The notes: generated from the sequence alone by a model not told the origin. Positions 25,615 to 36,068 are shown, counted from the stretch's first letter. The stretch: 64,000 nucleotides of DNA from SMWD01 sp964629475 (GCA_964629475.1 CAZVQW010000013.1:33963-97962), one strand, 5' to 3'. Made by a program: numbers and translations.

Positions 25615-27065
25615 CCGGTTCCCCCAACGGTCAACCCGTCAACCCGCAAAGTAGGCTGGCCAACGCCAACCGGCACAGACTGCCCATCCTTGCCGCAGAC
25701 ACCGATGCCGGTATCGAGTTCGAGATCGTTACCGACCATCGAAACCTTGTGCAGCACAGAAGGCCCATCCCCGACCAGTGTCGCGCCCTTGACGGGCGCA
25801 CCGATCCGGCCGCCTTCAATCAGGTACGACTCACTGGCTGAGAACACGAACTTGCCGGACGTGATATCGACCTGACCGCCGCCAAAATTCTTCGCATAAA
25901 TACCTTTATCGACGGATGAAATGATCTCTCCGGGATCGCTGTCACCGGCCAGCATGTAAGTATTGGTCATGCGCGGTATAGGCAAATGCGCAAACGACTG
26001 CCGCCGGCCGTTACCGGTCGACTCTACGCCCATGAGGCGCGCATTCATTCGATCCTGCATGTAACCGCACAATTTGCCCTGCTCGATCAGCACGGTACGT
26101 TGTGTCAGCACCCCTTCATCGTCGATATTCAGCGAACCGCGCCGGCCGTCAAGGATGCCGTCATCGACGATCGTGCACAGCCCGGATGCAACCTTCTCGC
26201 CGACCCGCCCCGAAAACGCCGAGGTACCCTTGCGGTTGAAATCACCTTCCAGGCCATGACCGATCGCCTCGTGCAACAACACGCCAGGCCAGCCCGGACC
26301 GAGCACCACAACCATCTCCCCCGCCGGGGCAGGTACCGCATCGAGATTAACGAGCGCCTGACGCACGGCTTCGCGCGCATATCCCATCGGCCGATCGGCA
26401 TCGAGAAAATACGCATAATCAAACCGACCGCCACCGCCGGCATAACCCTGTTCGCGCTTGCCGTTGTCTTCGACAATGACCGAAACATTCAGGCGAACGA
26501 GCGGCCGAACATCGGCAGCCAGTATGCCGTCGCTCGAACAAACCAGGATTAAATCCTGTACACCGGCCAGGCTCGCCATGACCTGTGTGACACGCGGATC
26601 GATCTTGCGCGTCTCGCGATCGATGTCCTGCAACAAGGCAACCTTGTCCGCTTCGCCCAATGAGGAAATCGGATCGACCGGCTCATACAAATGATGCCCG
26701 GACCGTGGTGCTGCGACCTGCACCCGACCCTGGCTGCCGCTGCGCGCGATGGCGCCGGCCGCCGTCGCTGCCTGCATCAATGCCGGCAGCGCAAGCTCAT
26801 CGGAATACGCAAAGCCGGTCTTCTCGCCGGCCATGGCCCGCACACCAACACCCTGATCGAGGTTATAGCTGCCTTCCTTGACGATACCGTCCTCGAGCGA
26901 CCACGACTCGTGCCGCGTAACCTGAAAATACAGATCTGCGCTGTCGACGCCATTTTGCATCAAGGCATTCAACGCACGATCGAGATGCGTATCTTCGAGA
27001 CCGGTCGGCGCAAGCAGCGATTGCCGCGCGATCTGAATCGGGTTCGAGTCGTCAGTATGAGTCAA
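25611..27065 (-). CDS. tldD: Metalloprotease TldD
   Basis: 484 residues. The zinc motif HEAIGHGLEGDFNRKGTSAF (HExxxH) and the C-terminal GICGKDGQ-like segment (GIGVCGKDGQSVPVGVGQPT) identify it. It is the active partner of PmbA. It starts with TTG 27065, preceded by GGAT. It is last in the maf-rng-yhdP-tldD set, an order conserved in E. coli, and follows yhdP by 38 bases. Confidence 0.95.
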   Translation of the reverse strand: MTHTDDSNPIQIARQSLLAPTGLEDTHLDRALNALMQNGVDSADLYFQVTRHESWSLEDGIVKEGSYNLDQGVGVRAMAGEKTGFAYSDELALPALMQAATAAGAIARSGSQGRVQVAAPRSGHHLYEPVDPISSLGEADKVALLQDIDRETRKIDPRVTQVMASLAGVQDLILVCSSDGILAADVRPLVRLNVSVIVEDNGKREQGYAGGGGRFDYAYFLDADRPMGYAREAVRQALVNLDAVPAPAGEMVVVLGPGWPGVLLHEAIGHGLEGDFNRKGTSAFSGRVGEKVASGLCTIVDDGILDGRRGSLNIDDEGVLTQRTVLIEQGKLCGYMQDRMNARLMGVESTGNGRRQSFAHLPIPRMTNTYMLAGDSDPGEIISSVDKGIYAKNFGGGQVDITSGKFVFSASESYLIEGGRIGAPVKGATLVGDGPSVLHKVSMVGNDLELDTGIGVCGKDGQSVPVGVGQPTLRVDGLTVGGTG

Positions 27066-27103
27066 TGTCTTTATCCGGCTATTGGCTGAACGGGAATTCT
27101 ACG

Positions 27104-30100
27104 TCATTGTTTCAGTGATTCGGTTACGGCATCGGAAAGATACGACTCGCAATTACGCAACGGCGTAACATCGAGGTCGTTGCCGCGTATTTGCTCAACA
27201 AGCGGATCGTCCCAGGATCCCGTCACGCGATAGTACGATTCACCAAGCGTGCTCAGCGGCTTGTGAAAGATTTGCGAAAACAACAGCATCGCGGCACCAA
27301 CCACCGGCCCACCGACGACCGTACCACCGACTGCAAGCAGGTTGGACACATGCGGCCGCACGACGGCGAGCTGATCATAGTCACGTGCCTCGATACCGGC
27401 CCGGCCGACGATGCCCATGTCGGCGACGGATCCTTCCATGCCCAGGTTGCACGTATAGGCGTTACCGTCGTCAACCGTGAAATCCCCCTTGAGCGAATCG
27501 AAACCCAGTCCTTCGTCAAATACATCACTGAAATCAAATGACAACCGGCGTGGCAAGGCGGCAAGACTGAGTACGCCAAGCAGGCGGCCGCCGCCCGGAT
27601 CGACAGCCAGCAGCGAGCCATTTTTCATGCCGATCGAAAATTGACCGTCGGCTCGTTCCAGAAAATCGCCACGGGGACCGCCGAGCCATGTCAAATCACC
27701 CGTGGCATTAATTGATTCACCCTCGATGACCGGGTCATAGCCCAGTGCAATCAATGCGGCCTCGATATCAGTACCGTTCAGAGTCAGCGCCAGCCGACTC
27801 TGCCGCAATGACTCATCATTTGGATCAACGAGCCACGTGGCATCGCCGTCAATCGTAAATGTCTGTGCCTGCATCCTGATTGGTTCGACAAGAATGCCTG
27901 CAGCGACACTCTTGATTGTCGTGCTCAGTGAACCGAAATGCATATCGTTAATAATGAAATCCGCAGCCTCAATATTGACCGATGGAACTGCACGCGGATC
28001 GGCGGATTCAGCATCGCCCTGACCGTCCGATTCGGTATCGACGAGCCAGAGCCGCTCCATGTCGAGATCAATCGGCCGCCCGGTGTCGAGATCGAGCGGC
28101 ACCGTGATCTGTCCGGCGATGGCCGGTGCATCTAATACTATCTGCCAGTTCTGCTCATCCTGGCGAGCATCGAGTTGCACTTCGGTAAACAACAGGCCGA
28201 ATGCCGACAAGCGATCAATATCCAGGGTCGCTTCACGCCAGGTTTCCTGCCAGTCTGGCGGCGCCAGTCCAGCGTCGGCAGAATCATCCTCCGCATCACT
28301 CTCCATCAGCGTGAGCCAGTCGTCGAAGCGCACAAATTCCAGGTGACCGGATAATTCAACACCGCGTCCGGCCGGCAGGATTGCCGCCGCCGTTCCAGCA
28401 TGAACGCCGCCACGTTTGATGCGCCAGGTCTCCTCGACGGATTCCAGCTCGAAGGCCCAGGTCAGCGCCGAACGCAACCGGCCGCCTACCTCCAACTGGT
28501 CCTCGGCCGGAAATGCAATATCGATCTCAAATGCAGCCGGTTCGACAGGCTCCTTGGCCAGTGGCGCCGGCATCCGGCTTTCGACACCGATGAGATCGGA
28601 ACGAGCGATGATATGAACCGGCGGTCGCACCTCCGGCTGCTGTTGCGGAATGAGCACCAGTGCATTCCAGTCCGCCGGCCCGTCAACCTGGCCGGCGAAT
28701 GGCAGCGACAGCGCCTGCATCCAGCGTTCGACAGGCGTGCGGCCCGCGATCCGGATGATCTGACCATACAGGTCGCTCGAGTCGGTGCCCGGTCGCATAT
28801 CCAGTGTGACCGGTTCACCGAGTAATGTCGCGGTTATGCCATCGGCGTAGAAGCGTGTATTGCGAACTGTCACCGATCCATCGAGGTCAGCCAGACCCCA
28901 GTCAATCCCCGTCATCCCGAGGATCGTGCCGTTCGTGTCGAGCAACAAATCAAGTTTATATTCGGCCGGGCGCATGACCGGTACGACGAGTTGCAGATCG
29001 GCATTAATGGTTCCGCTACCGGTCACCTTACCGATGATCGGACCGATTGCATCTGCGACGGGACTGCGCTGGAGGAAATTCAGCCCCGCGTCGACGGCCA
29101 CCGGTTGCTGCTCGCTAATTTCAAGACGGCCCTTGCGCAGGTCTGCAATCCGGACATCGCTGTCACGAAAACCAATGCGCCCGATGCGGCCACTGTTGCG
29201 CTGCGATGCCAGACTGACACCATCGAATACGAGGCGCGCATCCATATTATCGATGCGTGGCCAACCATCTGCATAGTCGAGTATGCCGTCCTCGATATCG
29301 ATATCGATATAAAATACGCCTTCATCGGCGTCGAACGGAAACTCGCGCAATGGCCCGCTGAATTCAATGTCGGCCCGCGAAACACGCCCGGCTACAAGCG
29401 CGCGGTCCAGCCAGCCGCCGACCTTGGGTGGAAACTTTTTCAGCGGCAGAAACGGCACAATGCCGCGTGCGTCACTGGCCGTGCCGGTTGCCATCAGGTC
29501 AATCCGCGGCGAGTCACCATTACGCGGCCAATCAAATTCAAAACGCGAATCACCCTCGATGAAAGCTGTTTGCACCCGGACGTTGTCGCTCAATACATGA
29601 ATGACGTCATCGTTTACTCGCCAGACCAATAGCCCGGTCATACTTTGCGCCTCGAGAGGTGCCGTGAATAACGCGGGCAATTCCACCTCGATTGCCTGGC
29701 TGTCGACCTGAACACGACCACCATCGTCATCCGCAGCCAGCTCACCGCTGAGGCCACGTGTCGATATATCGCCCGCCAGACCGGTAACACCAATATCGGC
29801 AAACTGCAGGGCAACGATATATTTGGCCGGTGCATCGATCATGCCGTGCATGTCGAATTTCAGGTTCTGCACATCTCCGGAGATCGCTTGGGGTAATTGC
29901 AGTTCCTCCGGCAGGCTATCAGTCAGCAAGCCTTCATATTCGGCAACCCGAATAAACGGATACAGATCCTGCAAGCGCAGAAAAGTCGCATTGGCCTTGA
30001 TGCTCAAACCGCGATCAGGCCCGGCCGGCTGTAACGCGATGGCGAAATCACTGCGTGGCGCGAACAGATCACGACCACGAACACCGATATCGGTGCCGGC

Positions 30101-31099
30101 CAGTAGCCAGCCGTTGTCTCCATCACGTGCCCATTCGAGTCGACCTCGCAACACTTCGTGTCGTGCGGTTCGATCGTCGTCAATGCGCAACACAACATCC
30201 GTGATATCGAACTCGGCAGAAATACTTTGCGGTTTGCGATTGCCGAAGGCCGCCGAAATCGTGACATCACCATGAGTCTCACTAACAGGTGCATCTCTGT
30301 TCAACGCATAGGTCAGGATTTCCCCGAGGTGCAGGTCCTCACTGTCAAAAAAGATTCGCCACTCCTGCTCAGCACGCGCCACCGAGCGCCGGTTAATGCT
30401 TTCGGCTTGCTCAGGCTCAGGAAACAGCAATTGGGTCGGAATATCGGCCGATATCGTCGCATGCCTGCCGAACTCCGGTGCCAGAAGAATTTCGCCATCG
30501 AGCATGACCTGTTCGGTGGATAATTCGATATCCAGTTGCTCGACGCCGAACACGTATTCGTCATCGGAGCGCTGGTGATCGGCAAACTGCACATCGATGT
30601 CGGATAACGTAATTAACAGGTCAGGCAGACGCAGAGGCTTGTCCCGATCCGTCTCAAGCTGAATAAATTCATCGAGCGGCCGATCCTGAAACAGGAATGT
30701 TCCGTCGACATCGCGCTGCACACGAATTTGCGCGCCCTTGACACCAAGGCGGTTCAACAGTGCCTTACGGTCGCGAATCAACATGAGCAGGCTGATACCG
30801 GCCGTCAGATTGTCGGCAAATAAAATCTGCTCCCCCGTTTCTTGCGACGACACGACCACATCTATGAACCGCAATTCGGGTCCGGCAAACGGCCAGCTCG
30901 CACTGATATTCTGAAACCGCACATCAAATCCGGTCGCGTCCGCGGCCCAGCGGCGAATGTCATCCTGATACTCAGGGACAAGCGGCAGAAACAAACGCGC
31001 AATGCCGACCAGCAGTGCGAGCAGCATGATGCAGGCTGCGCTCACATAAACGAGCCATTTCAGAATTTTATTTAGTACACCCTGCATTGAGCTGGCCAT
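27104..31099 (-). CDS. yhdP: YhdP, large AsmA-like phospholipid-transport protein
   Basis: 1331 residues with a single N-terminal membrane anchor (about 12-36, WLVYVSAACIMLLALLVGIA), then a very long beta-rich periplasmic region and an AsmA-like C-terminus (about 1150-1300). In E. coli YhdP is one of three redundant AsmA-like bridges moving phospholipids to the outer membrane. Length (E. coli 1266) and position between rng and tldD agree. An AGG sits 5 bases before ATG 31099, close to the rng stop. Confidence 0.92.
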   Translation of the reverse strand: MASSMQGVLNKILKWLVYVSAACIMLLALLVGIARLFLPLVPEYQDDIRRWAADATGFDVRFQNISASWPFAGPELRFIDVVVSSQETGEQILFADNLTAGISLLMLIRDRKALLNRLGVKGAQIRVQRDVDGTFLFQDRPLDEFIQLETDRDKPLRLPDLLITLSDIDVQFADHQRSDDEYVFGVEQLDIELSTEQVMLDGEILLAPEFGRHATISADIPTQLLFPEPEQAESINRRSVARAEQEWRIFFDSEDLHLGEILTYALNRDAPVSETHGDVTISAAFGNRKPQSISAEFDITDVVLRIDDDRTARHEVLRGRLEWARDGDNGWLLAGTDIGVRGRDLFAPRSDFAIALQPAGPDRGLSIKANATFLRLQDLYPFIRVAEYEGLLTDSLPEELQLPQAISGDVQNLKFDMHGMIDAPAKYIVALQFADIGVTGLAGDISTRGLSGELAADDDGGRVQVDSQAIEVELPALFTAPLEAQSMTGLLVWRVNDDVIHVLSDNVRVQTAFIEGDSRFEFDWPRNGDSPRIDLMATGTASDARGIVPFLPLKKFPPKVGGWLDRALVAGRVSRADIEFSGPLREFPFDADEGVFYIDIDIEDGILDYADGWPRIDNMDARLVFDGVSLASQRNSGRIGRIGFRDSDVRIADLRKGRLEISEQQPVAVDAGLNFLQRSPVADAIGPIIGKVTGSGTINADLQLVVPVMRPAEYKLDLLLDTNGTILGMTGIDWGLADLDGSVTVRNTRFYADGITATLLGEPVTLDMRPGTDSSDLYGQIIRIAGRTPVERWMQALSLPFAGQVDGPADWNALVLIPQQQPEVRPPVHIIARSDLIGVESRMPAPLAKEPVEPAAFEIDIAFPAEDQLEVGGRLRSALTWAFELESVEETWRIKRGGVHAGTAAAILPAGRGVELSGHLEFVRFDDWLTLMESDAEDDSADAGLAPPDWQETWREATLDIDRLSAFGLLFTEVQLDARQDEQNWQIVLDAPAIAGQITVPLDLDTGRPIDLDMERLWLVDTESDGQGDAESADPRAVPSVNIEAADFIINDMHFGSLSTTIKSVAAGILVEPIRMQAQTFTIDGDATWLVDPNDESLRQSRLALTLNGTDIEAALIALGYDPVIEGESINATGDLTWLGGPRGDFLERADGQFSIGMKNGSLLAVDPGGGRLLGVLSLAALPRRLSFDFSDVFDEGLGFDSLKGDFTVDDGNAYTCNLGMEGSVADMGIVGRAGIEARDYDQLAVVRPHVSNLLAVGGTVVGGPVVGAAMLLFSQIFHKPLSTLGESYYRVTGSWDDPLVEQIRGNDLDVTPLRNCESYLSDAVTESLKQ

Positions 31100-31104
31100 T
31101 GCAC

Positions 31105-32571
31105 CTACATCAGGACAACATCAAATCGATCCGGCGCAAACATCGTTTCGGACTGCAGCCTGATTGGTTTGCCGGTCAACTCTTCCAGTTCCGCAAGACC
31201 CGATGACTCCTCATCGAGCAGCAACTCCACTACATCCTGATGCGCGAGTACGACCAGCTCATCGAACTTGAACTGCCGGTGTTGACGCAAAATTTCCCTG
31301 AAGATCTCATAGCAAACGGTTTCAGCGGTCTTGAGAAAACCGTTGCCGTGGCAAGCCGGACAACTGTCGCACATGATGTGCTCGAGACTTTCCCGCGTCC
31401 GTTTGCGGGTCATTTCGACAAGCCCGAGGGCCGAATGTTCGCTGATCTGTGTGCGGGCATAATCTGAAGCCAGCGCTGTCTCGAGCGCCTCAAGCACCTG
31501 GTGCCGGTGATTTTCCTCATCCATGTCGATGAAATCGATGATGATAATTCCGCCGAGGTTGCGCAGCCTGAGCTGCCGGGCAATCGTCACCGCAGCCTCC
31601 AGGTTGGTACGGAAAATAGTTTCTTCGAGGTTACGGTGCCCGACATAGCCACCGGTGTTGACATCGATCGTCGTCATTGCTTCGGTCTGATCGAAGATCA
31701 CGTACCCACCGGACTTTAGTGCCACCTGGCGCTTCAGAGCTTTCTCGATATCGTCCTCGACACCGTGCAAGTCGAGTATCGGCCGGCGTCCCGTATACAA
31801 CTCTATCTTGGCTTCGATCTCCGGCATGAACATGCCGGCGAAACCCCTGAGCCGATCGAACACCTGCTGCGCATCGACCTGGACACGATCGACATCGAGG
31901 CTGACCATATCGCGAATCACGCGCACGGCAAGCGACAGATCCTCATAAATTATATGGCCGGATTTTGCTTTTACGGCTGCGTCGCCTATCGATTGCCACA
32001 ATTTTTCGAGAAACAACATATCTGCACGCAACGCATCGAGAGTCACTCCCTCGGCAACTGTCCTGACGATATAGCCACAAGTATTTTCTGCCGGGATAAT
32101 CGTTTCCATTGCCGCTTTCAGGCGCTCACGCTCTGCTTCACCCTCGATGCGTGCCGAGATACCAAGCTGCGTGCCGGTCGGCATCATGACGAGGTAGCGC
32201 GAAGGTATCGTGATTCTTGTGGTTAATCGCGCACCCTTCGACCCGATCGGGTCCTTCATGACCTGTACCGGCAGCTGCTGACCTTCGTGCAACAAGTCAC
32301 GAATATCTGCCGTGCCCGACAACTCACCGTTGGTGGCGGGACTGCCCGGCGCGATGTCTGATGCGTGTAAAAAAGCGGTACGTGCGATGCCAATCTCGAT
32401 GAACGCGGCCTGCATACCCGGCAATACGCGCAAGACCTTCCCCATGTAGATATTGCCGATAAAACCGCGCCGCGACGTTCGCTCGATTATCAGTTCCTGC
32501 ATAACGCCGTTTTCAAGCACGGCGACACGCGTCTCCCTCGAGGTGGAATTTATCAGGATTTCTTCGGGCAT
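31105..32571 (-). CDS. rng: Ribonuclease G
   Basis: 488 residues. The S1 RNA-binding domain (GFIGNIYMGKVLRVLPGMQA) is at the N-terminus, followed by the RNase E/G catalytic core with IIIDFIDM and DVNTGGYVG. The zinc-link cysteines are in CDSCPACHG. It processes 16S rRNA 5' ends and decays mRNA. Its start overlaps the end of maf by 19 bases, and yhdP follows 5 bases after its stop. Confidence 0.96.
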   Translation of the reverse strand: MPEEILINSTSRETRVAVLENGVMQELIIERTSRRGFIGNIYMGKVLRVLPGMQAAFIEIGIARTAFLHASDIAPGSPATNGELSGTADIRDLLHEGQQLPVQVMKDPIGSKGARLTTRITIPSRYLVMMPTGTQLGISARIEGEAERERLKAAMETIIPAENTCGYIVRTVAEGVTLDALRADMLFLEKLWQSIGDAAVKAKSGHIIYEDLSLAVRVIRDMVSLDVDRVQVDAQQVFDRLRGFAGMFMPEIEAKIELYTGRRPILDLHGVEDDIEKALKRQVALKSGGYVIFDQTEAMTTIDVNTGGYVGHRNLEETIFRTNLEAAVTIARQLRLRNLGGIIIIDFIDMDEENHRHQVLEALETALASDYARTQISEHSALGLVEMTRKRTRESLEHIMCDSCPACHGNGFLKTAETVCYEIFREILRQHRQFKFDELVVLAHQDVVELLLDEESSGLAELEELTGKPIRLQSETMFAPDRFDVVLM

Positions 32572-33158
32572 AGCGGCACCATAAAACGATAACCAAAGCC
32601 GTGCATCAAGTGTGCGGTCTCAAATAACGGCAATCCCATGACGCCTGAGTAGCTGCCGCGGATTGACTCGATAAAAACGGCCCCAAGGCCCTGAATCGCA
32701 TAACCACCGGCCTTGTCATGAGGTTCGCCGGTTGCCCAGTAAGCATCGATTTCCGCATCGCTCAGGGATCGAAATGTCACAACCGTGCGGCTGACGGCCA
32801 CGGTTTCACGCTCGTCATTACAAATAGCCACGGCGCTCAACACATCATGCGTGCGGCCCGACAGACGGTGAAGCATCGCCATGGCCGCCGCCTTGTCCTC
32901 GGGTTTGCCGAGAATATGCTGATCGACAATAACAGCCGTATCCGCGCCAAGTACCGGCGCACGGCGCACGGTCACTCGCGCAAGTGCAGTCCGCGCCTTG
33001 TCGCTCGCCATTCTACGGACATACTCATCTCCCGGTTCACCCGGCTGCAACGACTCATCGATATCCGTGACGAGTAACTCAAATGAAACACCAAGCTGGG
33101 CGAGCAATTCACGCCTGCGTGGCGAGCCCGATGCAAGGTAAATAAACGGCTCACTCAT
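32553..33158 (-). CDS. maf: Maf family nucleotide pyrophosphatase (YhdE-like)
   Basis: 201 residues, starting with the substrate loop LASGSPRRRELLAQLG; the catalytic Asp is in VLGADTAVIVD. Maf proteins hydrolyse noncanonical or excess dTTP/UTP. It lies directly upstream of rng, as yhdE does in E. coli, and 3 bases after rlmH. Substrate specificity (dTTP/UTP type) is inferred from synteny. Confidence 0.94.
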   Translation of the reverse strand: MSEPFIYLASGSPRRRELLAQLGVSFELLVTDIDESLQPGEPGDEYVRRMASDKARTALARVTVRRAPVLGADTAVIVDQHILGKPEDKAAAMAMLHRLSGRTHDVLSAVAICNDERETVAVSRTVVTFRSLSDAEIDAYWATGEPHDKAGGYAIQGLGAVFIESIRGSYSGVMGLPLFETAHLMHGFGYRFMVPLCPKKS

Positions 33159-33161
33159 TGC

Positions 33162-33638
33162 CTAACGACCCTCTCGGTGATACGGATGCCCGTCGACAAT
33201 CGTCCATGCACGGTATATCTGCTCGGCCAGCACGGTGCGTACGAGCCCATGCGGCAACGTCAGACTCGACAACGACCAGAGCCGGTCTGCACTGTCGCGA
33301 ACTTTATTTGTGAAACCATCCGGACCACCGATCAGCAACGCAACGTGCGGCACGTTGTGCAGCCAGCCCCGTAACTCGGTGGCGAGTTGGGTCGATGTCC
33401 AGGGTTTGCCTTTTTCATCAAGCACGATTCTGAGATCGGCTGCAGCAGCGCGCTTCATCAGTTGCGCTGCTTCCTGTTCACGAGCCGCAGTCACATTACC
33501 GCGGGCCGTGCGCTGGCCGGGTGGTATTTCAATAATATTGAATTGAATCTGGCGCGGCATGCGCCGGGCATATTCCTCAACGCCGTCGTTGACCCAGGCC
33601 GGCATTCGGGTGCCGACCGCAAGAACCGAGAGTCGCAT
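33162..33638 (-). CDS. rlmH: 23S rRNA pseudouridine-1915 N3-methyltransferase
   Basis: 158 residues of the SPOUT type. RLSVLAVGTRMPAWVNDGVEEY begins the protein, and the knot region holds LLIGGPDGF and SLSSLTLPHGLVRTVLAEQIYRAW. It methylates the modified base at 1915 in helix 69 of assembled ribosomes. It follows rsfS, the usual order. Confidence 0.96.
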   Translation of the reverse strand: MRLSVLAVGTRMPAWVNDGVEEYARRMPRQIQFNIIEIPPGQRTARGNVTAAREQEAAQLMKRAAAADLRIVLDEKGKPWTSTQLATELRGWLHNVPHVALLIGGPDGFTNKVRDSADRLWSLSSLTLPHGLVRTVLAEQIYRAWTIVDGHPYHREGR

Positions 33639-33647
33639 CGTAACCCG

Positions 33648-34010
33648 TCAGCCGGCCCGCTCGGCATCGACCGGGCGGCTGGATGATTTATCCATGCTCC
33701 AGAGGTTCTCGAGTTTGTAAAAATCACGCATCCGCGGCTGCATGACGTGCACGACAACATCGTCCAGATCGACCAGCACCCATTCTCCGTGCTCGTGCCC
33801 TTCGACTCCCAACACTGAGCGACCAGCCGCCTTGGTTTTTTCTATGACGCCATCGGCAATCGACCGTACATGGCGATCCGATGTACCACTGGCGATGAGC
33901 ATGTAATCCGTAATCGACGTAATCCCGGCTACATTCAGCGCGACGATATCGACAGCCTTCATGTCATCGAGGGCTCTCTCTACTAACTGCGCGAGTTCAC
34001 TGCTTTGCAC
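33648..34010 (-). CDS. rsfS: Ribosomal silencing factor RsfS
   Basis: 120 residues. The segments LDDMKAVDIVALNVAGITSITDYM and GEWVLVDLDDVVVHVM are family signatures. It binds uL14 and blocks 30S joining under starvation. It lies between nadD and rlmH, as in most gammaproteobacteria. The last residues beyond the conserved DFYKLENLW are lineage-specific. Confidence 0.95.
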   Translation of the reverse strand: MQSSELAQLVERALDDMKAVDIVALNVAGITSITDYMLIASGTSDRHVRSIADGVIEKTKAAGRSVLGVEGHEHGEWVLVDLDDVVVHVMQPRMRDFYKLENLWSMDKSSSRPVDAERAG

Positions 34011-34049
34011 GTAATTGACACTCCTTGTGTGAGTCTTCGGGATATCGGG

Positions 34050-34685
34050 TCATGGCGCATAACAACCGGTAGTTTCAATCAGCGAGGCAACGGCCTCCGG
34101 CACGAGGTAGCGCTGGTTTTCACCACCACGGGCGCCGGAGCGGATCGCCGACGATGAAATCTCCAGTTGGGTTACGGCGTGTACCAGTATTCTGCCGGCC
34201 GGTGCGGCTGCAAGCTCAGTATGATCGCTGACCCTGTTTGCTGCCAGCAGGGCGCCGGCATGGCCGGACTCCGGCAGTTTCGCCCCCGGGCGATGTGCGA
34301 CGATGATGTGTGCGAGGTTTAAAATATCCTGGCTGCGATGCCACGATTCGATCGCGATGAAAGCGTCCATGCCGACAATCAGACCCAGAGGTTGCGCGGC
34401 CGACTCGTCACGCAGCGACTCGAGCGTTTCGACCGTATACGAAGGCCCGGGTCGGTTGAGCTCGCGTTCATCGACAACGAAACCCGGCTGACCGGCGATC
34501 GCGGCCTTGATCATGTCGAGCCTGAGTGATGCACTCGCCGTCGGCGTCTTGCCATGCGGCGGATGACCACACGGCGTAAAACGTATCTCGGCCAACTGCA
34601 GGTGGCTGAGTAACTCCAATGCCGAACGCAAATGACCGAAATGAATCGGGTCGAAAGTACCACCAAAAAAACCGATCGGGTCCAT
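34050..34685 (-). CDS. nadD: Nicotinate-nucleotide adenylyltransferase
   Basis: 211 residues from the ATG at 34685, matching E. coli NadD (213). The nucleotidyltransferase motif GGTFDPIHFGHLRSA and the C-terminal ISSSAIRSGARGG (usual ISSTxIR) are present. It makes deamido-NAD in NAD synthesis. An upstream in-frame ATG at 34730 overlaps the holA stop (ATGA) and would add 15 residues; both starts have weak ribosome binding sites. Confidence 0.95.
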   Translation of the reverse strand: MDPIGFFGGTFDPIHFGHLRSALELLSHLQLAEIRFTPCGHPPHGKTPTASASLRLDMIKAAIAGQPGFVVDERELNRPGPSYTVETLESLRDESAAQPLGLIVGMDAFIAIESWHRSQDILNLAHIIVAHRPGAKLPESGHAGALLAANRVSDHTELAAAPAGRILVHAVTQLEISSSAIRSGARGGENQRYLVPEAVASLIETTGCYAP

Positions 34686-34726
34686 CACACCCGTCTCTGC
34701 CGCTGACGCGTACCTGCTGCCTGCCG

Positions 34727-35752
34727 TCATGCGATCTCGGCCCGCCAGCTATCGTCTTTGCTGGCCAGGGTCATCGTCAATTCGAGCAACGCGTTCCAGG
34801 GCTGGCCTTTGAGCGAACCCTTGACGATCCGTTCGGCGCGGCTCGCGCTCGCGATGAGTCCGCGGGCAAACTCGGCATCCCGGCCTCTTATCGCATGTCG
34901 CACGAGATTTTGTCGTGATTTCCAGACACCGGTCATCGCCTTGCCGGTCGATTGACCGCCGGAGACCCGCAGAATTACATCGGTGACCGACAGTACCTCC
35001 CGCACCAGGCTCCACAACACAAGCGGTGCCGCAACGCCTTCCTTCTCGAGGCTGTACAGAATCCTGGCGGCACGGGCGCCGTTACCCGCCAGCGCCGCAT
35101 CACCGAGCTGAAAAACATCGAACCGCGCGCCGTCAGCGACCGATCTCCGCACGGTATCGGTCGTGACTTGCCCGCCGGAGGCGAGCAACGTCAACTTGTC
35201 GATTTCCTGCTTGGCGGCAAGCAGGTTGCCCTCAACCTGTGCGGCCAGCAGTTGCAGTGCATCCGGATCAGCGCGCAGACCAGCCGCATCCAGCCGTCCG
35301 GCAATCCAGGCCGGCAACTCAGCCGCACGCGGTGCATTCAATGGCAGCCAGACACCGTCCCTGATGAGGCTCGAGACCCACTTTAATTTCTGCGCACGAT
35401 TGTCCAGTGTCGGCGCAATAACGACGAGGACCGTGTCAGGCGAAGGGTCCACGGTGGCGGCCACGAAGAAACGCGATCCCTTGTCACCGGGCTTGCCGGT
35501 CGGCAGACGCAACTCGATCATGCGACGCTCGGCGAACAGAGACATATTCTGTAAGCCGGACGCAAACTCATCCCAATCGAAACTGCGCTCGGCGATGTGT
35601 GTCTCGCGTTCCGTATAGCCCTGCTCGACTGCAGCAGCACGCAGCTTGGCGAGTGCCTCGTCGATAAGCAACGGTTCATCGCTGGAAACGAGATAAACGG
35701 GAGCCAGTCCGCGGCTGACATGAGTCTCCAGTTGTCGGGGATTGAGTTTCAC
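34727..35752 (-). CDS. holA: DNA polymerase III subunit delta
   Basis: 341 residues (E. coli 343). LAPVYLVSSDEPLLIDEALAKL near the start, the central SRFFVAATVDPSPDTVLVVI and the AAQVEGNLLAAKQEIDKL helix are typical. It opens the beta clamp as part of the clamp loader. The frame is open further upstream, but I choose GTG 35752, where the family N-terminus begins and a GAGGG lies just ahead. It usually follows lptE; here five other genes lie between. Confidence 0.94.
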   Translation of the reverse strand: MKLNPRQLETHVSRGLAPVYLVSSDEPLLIDEALAKLRAAAVEQGYTERETHIAERSFDWDEFASGLQNMSLFAERRMIELRLPTGKPGDKGSRFFVAATVDPSPDTVLVVIAPTLDNRAQKLKWVSSLIRDGVWLPLNAPRAAELPAWIAGRLDAAGLRADPDALQLLAAQVEGNLLAAKQEIDKLTLLASGGQVTTDTVRRSVADGARFDVFQLGDAALAGNGARAARILYSLEKEGVAAPLVLWSLVREVLSVTDVILRVSGGQSTGKAMTGVWKSRQNLVRHAIRGRDAEFARGLIASASRAERIVKGSLKGQPWNALLELTMTLASKDDSWRAEIA

Positions 35753-35762
35753 GCCCTCAATA

Positions 35763-36032
35763 TCATGCGGCCGAACCGCGAACCACCTGGTTCCATTCGA
35801 TACACTCTTCTTCGAGCAGGATCGGGATGCCGTCACGCACCGGGTAGACGCGCAGACCGTCACGCGTGATCAGCGCTTCCGTCAATGGGTCGGCCTGCAG
35901 TACCCCGGCCTGATTCTTGATATCACCCGACTGGATTGCGGCGTTCAGGCTATCCAGCCTGTCCGTAGCCAGCAGCTCGAGAGGGAGCTTCGTCGTCGGG
36001 CAGCAGATTATGTCAAATAATTTTTTATCCAT
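35763..36032 (-). CDS. Trm112-like small protein (YcaR-like)
   Basis: 89 residues, starting MDKKLFDIICCPTTKLPLEL, with VYPVRDGIPILLEEE near the end; both are Trm112/YcaR signatures. It is longer than E. coli YcaR (about 60) because of an insert after residue 25. Only part of the usual zinc cysteines remain. It lies 10 bases before the holA start, so they are probably co-transcribed. The bacterial role is unclear; relatives activate methyltransferases. Confidence 0.85.
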   Translation of the reverse strand: MDKKLFDIICCPTTKLPLELLATDRLDSLNAAIQSGDIKNQAGVLQADPLTEALITRDGLRVYPVRDGIPILLEEECIEWNQVVRGSAA

Positions 36033-36068
36033 CGCGCTTCCGCGGGTACACGCCCTGAATATAGCAGA